A stretch of 64,000 bases of DNA from Cerasicoccus sp. TK19100 (GTDB lineage: Bacteria > Verrucomicrobiota > Verrucomicrobiia > Opitutales > Cerasicoccaceae). Positions 55,401 through 63,063 of this stretch are shown here, piece by piece (positions within the stretch are counted from its first letter, which is position 1; every line of letters begins with the position of its first letter). The translations under genes were made by a program, and so were the position numbers. The notes under the pieces were generated by a model that ran no database searches, was not told the origin of the DNA, and saw nothing but the letters and a program-made list of their open reading frames with translations. The DNA lies in assembly GCF_027257155.1 (NCBI RefSeq), contig NZ_JAPWDU010000005.1, positions 372,001 to 436,000 of the forward strand, given 5' to 3'.

Positions 55401-58400
55401 ATCGCGCTGCCCGGCACGCGATCGAGAATGTGCTCCGTTTTGAGCCGAATGCGAGTTTCCCATACTACATGTGGCGTGCATGTAATTACTTGGAATGGAG
55501 AGACCGCGAAAATGAAATTACCGACACAGAGCTCACTGATAAACTCCTTTCGCTGGGCGAAATGCTTCCGCCGGACACCGATGATTATAACAACATAATC
55601 TTCAACCGCGCGTTCTACTACCGTAACCGCGAGGAGTTTGCCAAGGAGGTGGAAGTTTACGAGCAAATCGAAGCCATGGAACTTTCCGAAGCCTGGCACA
55701 AGGCGCTTTTTACCCGAAAGGCCATTGCGCAGGAGAAGCTGGGGCAGCATGAGCAGGCCGCCGAGACTTACGTGCGTTTAATGCCGCAACTGGTCGATGA
55801 TGCCGACCCGATGGAGCAGATCAATCGCGCGGTTTTGATTTATCTGGAACTGGGCAAACTCGATGAGGCCAAGTCGATTCTCAATAGTGTGCAAGCCTAC
55901 GAACAGGATGTCTGGTCTGAGTCGAGCTACAGCACGCAGATGGAGAATCTGCAAAAGCTGATGACGTATCAGGACGGGCAGGGTATGGATGATTATTGGG
56001 AGGCGACCGCGGCATGGTGGCCGCAGTGGGAGGCGCTGAAGGCCAAGCTGCCGGAGAGAACTGCTTTGGACGGTGGACTCCTGCCGCCGACCATGATCAA
56101 CGGCGACAGCCTATATAGTAATTTGGCCAAAGAAGCCGGTTCGGACAAGGCCGCCTTTCTCCGCAGCTTCGACCGCGCAATGCGCGCCGCTCGCTGGCAG
56201 CCCGAGGGCAATGCGGCCATTACCTCCTACGGCAGTTTATTCAGCAGCACCTTTCCGGAGCAGGCTGCCGAATGGCGGGAACTCGCCTTGGCGATGCACG
56301 CGAGCATGCCGCTGGATTATGATGAGGCCCTCGCGAAAAGCAGCCTGGTGTGGTGCATGATCAACCAGATAGACCTTGGTCGCCAGGAAGAAGCACTCGC
56401 CACCGCCCAGCAGTTCTACGCAGATTATCAGGGGGAAGAGCCAGCGGACCACATTATGAACCGGCTTTACGGCATCCTCAGCTTGCAGCTCAATGATAAC
56501 CTGGAAGATGCCGCCAGCCGACTTGAGCAGGACTTAACGCTCGACGACACTCATTTACGCGCGAATTCAGTCATCGGTTTGGCGAATATTTATCGCCGCT
56601 TGGGCGATTCTGAGAAGGAGAAGGAGCTGCTCACCGCTGAATTGGAAAACGCAGATGTTAAAGCCTCAGGCAAGTGGTATGAGCGCCTGAAAGACCGGCA
56701 GAAGACAATGTTGCTGGCGGGCAAGACAAACGCGGATTTTCAGAGCGCCGTTGATGATTGGATGGCCGTGCACCAACCAGTTTGGTATGAATACGCGGAG
56801 CCCAAATCGCTCAAAGATTTCCGGTTGCGGAACCTGCCCCGCGTCATGGATAATCCTTACACCGTTTTTAACGAACACGAGGTTTTCAAACTCAAGATGC
56901 TGGTTGCCGAGGCTGAAGAGCTGGAATTGGAGCAACGGCTTGGCTTCTTTAATGACGCGGTCATCTATCGGATAAATTACACCGCTGAACCGGCCCAATA
57001 TCGTCAGATGATCATAGACATTCTCGACGATGAACGCTTCCCGGATCAGGTGCGCCTTTTCTGGACTTTTATGGGGCTGTATTACGCGGCACACCGTGGT
57101 GATGCCGCTGATTTTCAGATTCTGTATGAGCGCCCGGAAGTGTCTCAATTGAATAGCCTGCAAAAGGAATACCTTACCGGTTTAAAGCAACTCGCGACTT
57201 TGGATCACGCGGATGCTGACGCCTTGATTGCTTATGAGGAAGAGCTGCTGGAGAAGGGGACGCTCAACTCGATTGAAGCGACTAACTTTTTGGTCGTTAT
57301 CGATTGGTTGCTAAATCTGGGCCAATACGAGGCTGCCCGAAGGCTGTATCAGCAGACCAAGTCATTGGCGTTTGGGGGAGACGCCAGTCAAACACTGGTA
57401 TCCTGGCGCCTTGAGCTGCTGCGTACCATCAAGGCTTGCGAGGGATACGCGGCGCTCCACGACATCCTCCGCCGTGGCGCACTGGAGCTGTTGCCAGATA
57501 AGGACATGGAGAAACCACGTAATCTCTACCGCCACGAGTCCTTGAGTGAATATGACAGGATGGGCATGGAAGAGGCCTTTGCCATCTTATCTTATTTGGT
57601 GGCCACCGATAACTATCCGCGGGACAGCTTATGGTTCTGGCACCTCTTTTATGGACTCTGTGCTTATCAGCCTTCCATCGACGATGTGGAGGTGATGACC
57701 GTGTTGGCGGAGGCAATCGCTGCTGCGGAGAATGACTCGGATCGCGCGGATTTGATCAGCATAATGTATAGTTCTGCCGACTATGATGAGCCCGCTATTC
57801 GTGAGCGGAGTAGCCAGATTGTTGCTCCTTGGCGAGATGATGTGGGCAGCCCGATGAGCAGCGGCCTGATCAAAGCACACGAGGTGGATGTTGCTATACG
57901 CGGTGGCGACGTGGAAGACATTGAGAACCGGGCCAGTGCGGTTGATCACCCATACAATTCCAACTGGGCGCATCAGCGCATCATGCAGTATTATTTGCAA
58001 CAGCAGGAGAAGGCGAAGCTCGTCAGCTACATCAAATCACTCAGCACGGATGAGCTCATGTCGCCCTCTATGTTGGAACTGACGTTACAGGCGTTTGAGC
58101 TCGCCGCGATGGATGACGAGCGCGAACTGGCCTCGGAAGATGCGCAGCGGGAGGTCTACCTGTCCGTGCTCAATTCGTGGGCAACGGATGACAGCAGTAC
58201 GGCCAGTTGGGCGATGTCGATGGCCGAGGTCTTGGAGCAGCCTGAGTTGCTGCCCGAGGATTGGAAGACGCACATGGCGGCCAATACTATTGGCATTAGT
58301 AAGCTGATGTTTGAGCTGCGAGTGGCCGAGAGTGAAAAGGATTGGCCCAAAGCGGAGCAGTGTGCTCGCGCCATTCTTGAGCGTTTGCCGACTTTCTATG

Positions 58401-58570
58401 AATTCCACTGGCGGCTTGGTCGGGCGCTTTATCAACAGGGGAAGCGGGCTGAGGCGGTTGAACCGCTTGAGGTTTACGCAAAGTATTCCCATGACCAGAT
58501 TGAGTATCCCACCGCGAAAAAATGGCTGGCAGAAATCCAGGCAGAGCAAGAAAGCTCGCGCGCCAAATAA
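52472..58570 (+). CDS. Giant DUF3857/transglutaminase/TPR exported protein
   Basis: 2,032 residues. A signal peptide (LRVPLVLVFMFSLLGIASLQ) leads into an N-terminal DUF3857-like beta domain (residues about 50-250, HTYRPLRGEKIYLIKAASVL). A transglutaminase-like cysteine-protease fold follows, with triad candidates Cys353 (YGDCKDKSNF), His396 (FDHAIVAI) and Asp412 (FCDPTISYG). After a beta domain, residues about 700-2032 are TPR-like helix pairs (LYCQALERVIQYFPNDGVTV; DEALAVLRQIADNE). Bacterial DUF3857-TGM proteins are usually about 600 to 1,000 residues, so the TPR extension is unusually long. It is secreted, possibly an outer-membrane scaffold. It lies 147 bp after DUF4202 and 63 bp before pheA. 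Confidence 0.9.
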   Translation: MLYHLRVPLVLVFMFSLLGIASLQAQMDAVLREPPAIYEEKLVPLMTPIEELLEARDSFDPEQSDGAFLLLEDVFYIDESGKQYQLRQRSYVAVTDAEVDDISEEVHTYRPLRGEKIYLIKAASVLEDGTEVEIDDAGIFVQTPEREADSKIYSGTKEMKLIYPEIKRGSVTHSIVLIEQDGRIPGHFTDGSSWASSWPRKRQRVVVDLPEEWAGRLKSATKGPIPEMREIDVEEEGRVRLVWETDDIPIRRWEELGGYAFDVGPYLRLSTLADWDEFAAWYAGLLDEANTLTPEVKALVQEWTEGVDSREEIIRILFEKAAQDIRYTSINFNNGGIVPQSCESLWKNKYGDCKDKSNFLRLLLAEEGIEAHLTLLNTDQLGLVDPRSPDYRYFDHAIVAIDDEEGGYLFCDPTISYGQPGYLSPRSSNRAVMIVDAEQQRGIWARTPKVSAGLYQLDFDLTLETDGALSGWLTFVTEGFYASGSYHRFRSEDRIALGDDVRSQVRRYYPDAEIVDFELSSYEESPTRFELRVYLINQGTPLGPQQANSVTFPKVDWLFPYLGRRSEVSRDVFVWTDEIDIKARITLPNGWTANALPKPISVEAHGIDARASYEKTPSVVTLMMSGEFLESRITPAEFTPFYNAVKSMSAWLATPVIVAPGEFEASESQDDAPTLGNFPVMPTGEGQIKLALEKYPRNRDEDLYCQALERVIQYFPNDGVTVFRAKIRLGWVDWSNEREEKALRDIRELLTTYQNVLDQGDIGWGRYLEALCLRDLGRDEEALAVLRQIADNEKFYEFRRGWAEYELGLMLEEDNPQEAIDCFYRAVMFDTGDETYHFEKLAEVLLEQGDGARLEAIFKEFFQDYPDYNETLLIAITETAEKWSANENASLVPPLLVVLRNVNAGEAGGAQVMQKLENLEATAAEQTKYRVLQQTLADYIAENEPSFWAATTPAADLETREDFIEAVKHFEAAWDRDRAARHAIENVLRFEPNASFPYYMWRACNYLEWRDRENEITDTELTDKLLSLGEMLPPDTDDYNNIIFNRAFYYRNREEFAKEVEVYEQIEAMELSEAWHKALFTRKAIAQEKLGQHEQAAETYVRLMPQLVDDADPMEQINRAVLIYLELGKLDEAKSILNSVQAYEQDVWSESSYSTQMENLQKLMTYQDGQGMDDYWEATAAWWPQWEALKAKLPERTALDGGLLPPTMINGDSLYSNLAKEAGSDKAAFLRSFDRAMRAARWQPEGNAAITSYGSLFSSTFPEQAAEWRELALAMHASMPLDYDEALAKSSLVWCMINQIDLGRQEEALATAQQFYADYQGEEPADHIMNRLYGILSLQLNDNLEDAASRLEQDLTLDDTHLRANSVIGLANIYRRLGDSEKEKELLTAELENADVKASGKWYERLKDRQKTMLLAGKTNADFQSAVDDWMAVHQPVWYEYAEPKSLKDFRLRNLPRVMDNPYTVFNEHEVFKLKMLVAEAEELELEQRLGFFNDAVIYRINYTAEPAQYRQMIIDILDDERFPDQVRLFWTFMGLYYAAHRGDAADFQILYERPEVSQLNSLQKEYLTGLKQLATLDHADADALIAYEEELLEKGTLNSIEATNFLVVIDWLLNLGQYEAARRLYQQTKSLAFGGDASQTLVSWRLELLRTIKACEGYAALHDILRRGALELLPDKDMEKPRNLYRHESLSEYDRMGMEEAFAILSYLVATDNYPRDSLWFWHLFYGLCAYQPSIDDVEVMTVLAEAIAAAENDSDRADLISIMYSSADYDEPAIRERSSQIVAPWRDDVGSPMSSGLIKAHEVDVAIRGGDVEDIENRASAVDHPYNSNWAHQRIMQYYLQQQEKAKLVSYIKSLSTDELMSPSMLELTLQAFELAAMDDERELASEDAQREVYLSVLNSWATDDSSTASWAMSMAEVLEQPELLPEDWKTHMAANTIGISKLMFELRVAESEKDWPKAEQCARAILERLPTFYEFHWRLGRALYQQGKRAEAVEPLEVYAKYSHDQIEYPTAKKWLAEIQAEQESSRAK

Positions 58571-58633
58571 CGGCTTCTTGCGAGGTCGTCATTTTTCCCT
58601 TTCCCATTGGCGCGGACCCCTTATCGTTCCGGC

Positions 58634-59698
58634 ATGGATTTGAATCCCGTCCGTGATAAAATTGATGCCATCGACCGCGAAATCATCGCCAAGCTGAACG
58701 AGCGCTTCCGCCTGGCGCATGAGGTGGCGCGCGTCAAGGCCGAGGCGGGGTTGCCCATTTACCATCCCGGGCGCGAAGAGGCGCTCATGCGTAAGTTGAC
58801 GGAGATCAACGATGGTCCGCTCAACGAGGCCGGGATCCGCGCCATTTACCGTGAAATTATTTCCGCAATGATCAGTCTCGAAGAACCGTTGACCATTGCC
58901 TATCTCGGGCCGGAGGCGACCTACACCGAACAGGCTGCGCGTAAAAACTTCGGGGCCCAGCCACGCTATGTGCCCATGGCGACTATCCCTGATGTGTTTG
59001 CCGCCGTCGAAAAGGGCGAGGCGCACCATGGTGTGATCCCGATTGAGAACTCCACTGGTGGTGTCGTTATCCACTCGATCGACATGCTCGCAGAGACGAA
59101 CCTGACGATCATCAACCAGATTTATCTGTCCATCGAGCACTGCCTGATCTCCAATTCCTCGCTGGAAGCGATCAAGGAAGTGCACTCTAAAGACCAAGCC
59201 CTGACGCAGTGTCGTGATTGGCTGGCGCGTCATTTGCCGCATGCCCGCCAGGTCGACGCCGACAGCACGGCCCAGGCGGTGAAACTGGCCGGTGAACAGT
59301 CTGGTGTCGCCGCGATTGCCAGCGAGCTCGCGGCGGTCAAATACGGCGTGCCCGTCATTAAACGCAACATCCAAGACGTCAGTAACAACGTGACGCGTTT
59401 CCTCGTGCTTGGCCGCGAACCGGTCGGCGACAGCACGGGCCATGACCGCACCAGCCTGATCCTTTCAATCAACGATGAGCCCGGCGCGCTGGAAAAAGCG
59501 ATTCGCCCATTCAGCTCACGTGGGCTGAATATGACCAAGATCGAGTCGCGCCCCAGTCGTCGCAAAGCTTGGGACTACCTGTTCTACATCGACATCGACG
59601 GCCACTGGCGCGACGAATCCGTTCAAGCCGCCGTTACGGAACTCAAGGCCAGCTGCCCACTGGTCAAGTGGCTCGGCAGCTATCCGGTGAAGGACTAA
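58634..59698 (+). CDS. pheA: Bifunctional chorismate mutase / prephenate dehydratase
   Basis: 354 residues from ATG 58634; the TTG at 58607 gives a non-homologous leader. Converts chorismate to phenylpyruvate for phenylalanine synthesis. Chorismate mutase is at about 1-80 (RDKIDAIDREIIAKLNERF). Prephenate dehydratase is at about 90-270 (YLGPEATYTEQAARKNFG; IPIENSTGGVV; NNVTRFLVLG, with the catalytic Thr). A C-terminal ACT domain follows (LILSINDEPGALEKAIRPF; LNMTKIESRPS), the usual phenylalanine feedback site. The gene order suggests independent transcription from the giant TPR gene. Confidence 0.96.
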   Translation: MDLNPVRDKIDAIDREIIAKLNERFRLAHEVARVKAEAGLPIYHPGREEALMRKLTEINDGPLNEAGIRAIYREIISAMISLEEPLTIAYLGPEATYTEQAARKNFGAQPRYVPMATIPDVFAAVEKGEAHHGVIPIENSTGGVVIHSIDMLAETNLTIINQIYLSIEHCLISNSSLEAIKEVHSKDQALTQCRDWLARHLPHARQVDADSTAQAVKLAGEQSGVAAIASELAAVKYGVPVIKRNIQDVSNNVTRFLVLGREPVGDSTGHDRTSLILSINDEPGALEKAIRPFSSRGLNMTKIESRPSRRKAWDYLFYIDIDGHWRDESVQAAVTELKASCPLVKWLGSYPVKD

Positions 59699-59758
59699 TC
59701 GGCCTCTGTCTCGCCTCGCAAACGTCCCTTAGCGTGGCTGTTAAATCGATCTAACTGA

Positions 59759-59900
59759 GGTAGCGCGGAGCGTCCCCGCTCCGCAAGGATTGAGGTCGAA
59801 AAATCGAAGGTTCAAACGACGCTGTTTGCGCCCATACAGCTTCCAAGAACTGATTTTACTCGTCAGCGCTGCTGGCGTAGCGGGGACGCTCCGCGCTACC
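59759..59900. repeat. REP-like palindrome with 22-bp perfect arms
   Basis: ggtagcgcggagcgtccccg and two further bases (59759-59780) are exactly complementary to 59879-59900, separated by about 98 bp. It lies 60 bp downstream of the pheA stop. A second family of the same size class as the 48127 and 42062 elements. Confidence 0.85.
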
Positions 59901-60014
59901 TTTTTGCAAGTTTTTTTCCATAAATGGCCGCCAAGAATCTTGCCTTCAAGCCCGCATTCCGCCATACTTTCAACATGAAAAGTTGGCGAGCTCCAAGCCT
60001 CGAGAGCATCTTAA

Positions 60015-60102
60015 GTATCGCCGACTGAGCGACCAAGCGTCGCCGACTGTTACCCGAAGCGTCGCCGACGCTTCGACAGAGTGTCGCCGACACTTCCTCC
60101 GA
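60015..60102. repeat. Four tandem 22-bp units with core TCGCCGAC
   Basis: The core begins at 60018, 60040, 60062 and 60084, an exact 22-bp period. Units 3 and 4 extend to perfect small hairpins (agcgtc-gcc-gacgct; agtgtc-gcc-gacact) in which the differing bases are complementary changes. Units 1 and 2 are degenerate on one arm. The array is intergenic with no gene nearby. Confidence 0.85.
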
Positions 60103-60178
60103 GTCATGACCTAAGGTTGGTCAGACACACGGGCTGGTTTGAGGCAACATAAGCCAATGTTTGCACTAACCCTAGGCC

Positions 60179-60236
60179 GCCGCTTCCTCATCCGCCTTGA
60201 GCGAATTCATCAGCTTGGGCAGATACTTCTCGCGGG
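60179..60236. repeat. Direct copy of the 3' end of the AI-2E-type permease gene
   Basis: About 58 bp here repeat 61302-61359, the C-terminal coding end of the permease, with very few mismatches. In the permease frame it encodes KYLPKLMNSLKADEEA. The two copies flank the ~1-kb segment containing the MBL-fold gene, in the same orientation. Confidence 0.85.
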
Positions 60237-60385
60237 GCAGGTGTTAGGAGGTCAGCTGCCAGTCGTGAAGTGGCTGTAGCCACCCGGTTAAGGATTTGTC
60301 TAAGTCTTCGGTTCTTTTAATGGGACAAAGTGCTTCCTAAAAGTTTCCTTTGCCAGTTGAGCGAAAATGCATGTTTAATTAATAC

Positions 60386-61264
60386 ATGCGTCCAAATATT
60401 ACAGCCTCTTCAACCGCGCTCTTTTCGACGTGGGTTTTTATTGAGAATTTCGGTGTCTTGTTGGATGCTGGAGACGGAGTTAGCGCATCCTTGGGTCAGA
60501 AGAGCCGAAAAGTCCGGCATGTGTTCGTGACGCATGCGGACCGTGATCACATCTGTGGTTTGTTGCAGCTCAATCAGCTAAATGCGCGTGACGGCATACC
60601 AGCAATTTACTTCCCGAAGGACTGCGGTTCTTTTCCCGCTCTGAAAGAGTTTTTTTCGAAGTTCGATCCGCAATCGGGAGTCGCTACATGGACTGGACTC
60701 CAAGCTGGTGAGAGCATAAAATTGAAAGGAGAGCTTTTCGTCGAAGCGAGAACATCATTGCATGTAGTATCTGGTGATTTATGCAAAGCGTTAGATTATA
60801 CGATCTGCTCATCACGTCGAACATTGAAGGCTGACTATCGAGATCTTCCCGGAAAGGAAATAGCGGCTTTGCGTGAAGCTAATGGTGAAGAAGCAATAAC
60901 AGAGATGCGAACGGAGAAGCTCATCGGATATTCTGGTGATGCGCCGGAACTGGAGCCGAAACACTGGGAAGGCGTTCGGATATTAATACACGAGGCGACG
61001 TTCTTAGAGACTGAAACCGCACGTAATTCCCATTCCAATCTGCCTCAAGTGCTTCGCGCGGCCTCGCAACTTCAGTTGGAGGCGCTAATACTGATTCATT
61101 TTTCAGCGCGTTACTCTAAAGAAGAAATTGATGCAGCGATTCTGGCTCAGGCAGCAAGCTTATCGCCGAGTTTTCCTATCTATGCGGTGTACCCTGGAGA
61201 GGTGAAAACCGACATCTTGGCTTCGGTTCCCCTCTGGGAACCAAGCGCACCGCCGACTACTTGA
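60386..61264 (+). CDS. MBL-fold metallo-hydrolase, RNase Z/ElaC-like
   Basis: 292 residues. The metal site is VFVTHADRDHICGL (His50, Asp52, Asp54, His55), where the usual HxHxDH has Asp in place of the second His. GYSGDAPEL provides the bridging Asp. ILIHEATF and LIHFSARYSKEEID are typical RNase Z C-terminal motifs. RNase Z trims tRNA 3' ends, but the substitution and the shorter exosite leave the activity uncertain. The DNA is AT-richer than its neighbours and is flanked by direct repeats of the permease gene end, so acquisition by transfer is likely. Confidence 0.85.
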   Translation: MRPNITASSTALFSTWVFIENFGVLLDAGDGVSASLGQKSRKVRHVFVTHADRDHICGLLQLNQLNARDGIPAIYFPKDCGSFPALKEFFSKFDPQSGVATWTGLQAGESIKLKGELFVEARTSLHVVSGDLCKALDYTICSSRRTLKADYRDLPGKEIAALREANGEEAITEMRTEKLIGYSGDAPELEPKHWEGVRILIHEATFLETETARNSHSNLPQVLRAASQLQLEALILIHFSARYSKEEIDAAILAQAASLSPSFPIYAVYPGEVKTDILASVPLWEPSAPPTT

Positions 61265-61291
61265 TACAATTAGGCGATAGCAATTATCTTG

Positions 61292-62488
61292 CTACGCCTC
61301 TGCCGCTTCCTCATCCGCCTTGAGCGAATTCATCAGCTTCGGCAGATACTTCTCTCGGGCGAGGCGCCAGAAGACGAGGAAGAACGCCGTGAGCGGGATG
61401 GCCATGATCATGCCGAGGATGCCGCCGAGCGCGGTGCCCCAGAAGAAGATCGAGAAGATGATCAGCATCGGGCCCATGCCGGTTTTGTCGCCCATGATTT
61501 TCGGCGTCAGCACGTAGTCTTGGATGACTTGCACCACGGCGAAAGTCAGCAGGCAGAAGCCGACGGTCGGCCAGCCGCCGCCAGTTTGAAAGAACGCCAG
61601 CGGCAGCACCACCGTCACACCAAGGATGGTGCCGAGGTAGGGGACGATGTTGCCAAGGCCAACCATGATGCCGAGCAGGATCGCAAACTTCAACCCGCTC
61701 AGGCCAAAGCCAACGGCGAACATCACGGACAAGATCAGCCCGATCAGGATTTGTCCGCGGAAAAACGACACCAGGATGTCCACGAACTGCTTGATCAGAA
61801 ACATGATGTCGTCGCGCCATTTCTTATCGATGAACGAGAGCTGCGAGTCGATGTCGCGCCACTTGTCGCGCTGGTTGTCGAGGAGGTAAAATAGGTAGAC
61901 GGGCACGACGGCGTAGGCCGCGATTTTGGCGAACAAAGACATCAGAATTCCACCAGCGGTGCCGAGGGTTTTCAGCGTTTGCTCGACGGCGGTTTTGATG
62001 CTGGAGCTGTGCTCGGATACGAAGTTCTTGATCAGCACATCAATGGGCTCGCCGCCGGTTTTTTCCGCAATCCAGTCCTTGAGCCAGGGTGCCTTTTCGG
62101 AAGCGAAGTTGACGACGTTGCCCGCGAGCTTGGGGGCGCTGTCGATCAGCTCAATGCTTTGCTTGAAGATCAGCGGCGCGGCATAGGAGGCGAGGGCCGC
62201 CAGGGCGAGGAGCACGAGGGCAAAAAGCAGGCCAATGCTCTTCACGCGGCTGAGCTTGAGCTTGGTTTCGAAAAACGTCACGATGGGCCGGAGCAGGGTG
62301 GCCAGGATCGCCGCCAACGCCACGGGCAGCAGCACATCGCTGAAGGTGTTGACAAAGCTGCGCAGCAGCAGAAATAGCCCGTAGATCGCGCCGAGCACAA
62401 TCACGCCCGCCAGCACGGTGAGCCCCGCGCCGACGATGTTGCGTTGAGTGGGAGAGAGCAGTCGCTTAAGTGGAGCGTTGTCAGCCAT
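61292..62488 (-). CDS. AI-2E-type (PF01594) membrane transporter
   Basis: 398 residues with eight membrane helices, including ILVAAALILATLLRPIV-type N-terminal segments and LIGLILSVMFAVGFGLSGLK. The family signatures are GLGNIVPYLGTILGVTVVLP and MGDKTGMGPMLIIFSIFFWG. Members range from AI-2 exporter TqsA to Na+/H+ and compatible-solute permeases, so no substrate is given. The N-terminal helix pair and the helical extracytoplasmic linker (about 95-180) are normal. The last 19 codons are duplicated at 60179-60236, on the far side of the MBL gene. Confidence 0.93.
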   Translation of the reverse strand: MADNAPLKRLLSPTQRNIVGAGLTVLAGVIVLGAIYGLFLLLRSFVNTFSDVLLPVALAAILATLLRPIVTFFETKLKLSRVKSIGLLFALVLLALAALASYAAPLIFKQSIELIDSAPKLAGNVVNFASEKAPWLKDWIAEKTGGEPIDVLIKNFVSEHSSSIKTAVEQTLKTLGTAGGILMSLFAKIAAYAVVPVYLFYLLDNQRDKWRDIDSQLSFIDKKWRDDIMFLIKQFVDILVSFFRGQILIGLILSVMFAVGFGLSGLKFAILLGIMVGLGNIVPYLGTILGVTVVLPLAFFQTGGGWPTVGFCLLTFAVVQVIQDYVLTPKIMGDKTGMGPMLIIFSIFFWGTALGGILGMIMAIPLTAFFLVFWRLAREKYLPKLMNSLKADEEAAEA

Positions 62489-62658
62489 ACAGTATCCGGA
62501 TTAGAAAGTGATTCAATAACCGTGGCGAGCCCATTTCCGAAGTGTGGTTACGGGCTGCACAGAGCACGATTCTTTGGTCGGATGCTGATAATAGCTGGCA
62601 AGTCGTCCCATCGCCATTACAAGATGGCGTTGCGATTGTAAGGCGCGCCGCGGACGGC

Positions 62659-62940
62659 TCAATCGTCTTCCAAGTGGTCGCTGAGGCCGAGGTCGCGGCG
62701 CACTTGTGGCTCTTCCGCCAGCTCATCGAGGAATTCATCCACGCTGAAATCCGCCACCACGAAGTCGCCGTATTCGAAGGTCGGCGTGAGCGATTGGCCG
62801 CTGATTTCGATCATCCGCTGCATATTGCTGCGGCTGCGGGTTACATCGCGCACATCCAAGTCGACACCGTGTTGTTGAAAGTAAGCGAGTGCCTCATTGC
62901 ACCAGGGGCAGCCTGGTTTGATGTATATGATGGGTTTCAT
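62659..62940 (-). CDS. Glutaredoxin family protein
   Basis: 93 residues. A dithiol active site is present in IYIKPGCPWCNEALAYFQQH. The cis-Pro is in SGQSLTPTFEYGDFVVADFS. It has an acidic C-terminal tail. Small thiol-disulfide oxidoreductases of this type reduce protein disulfides with glutathione or thioredoxin reductase. The short size suggests a soluble cytosolic form. It is divergent from uvrA, with about 120 bp between. Confidence 0.93.
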   Translation of the reverse strand: MKPIIYIKPGCPWCNEALAYFQQHGVDLDVRDVTRSRSNMQRMIEISGQSLTPTFEYGDFVVADFSVDEFLDELAEEPQVRRDLGLSDHLEDD

Positions 62941-63063
62941 TCTTAAGTAATAGTCAATCCCGCAAACCCTTGGCTGGCAACCCTAATCGGACATTTTCGC
63001 CCCCGCTTTCCTCGAACGCAAACGCTCGACAAGGCCGCCGCGAGCCCCAACGATGAACGGCTT

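Noticed and set aside
60015-60102. Possible CRISPR array
   Set aside because: Units are contiguous with no unique spacers, only four copies, and no cas genes anywhere in the window.
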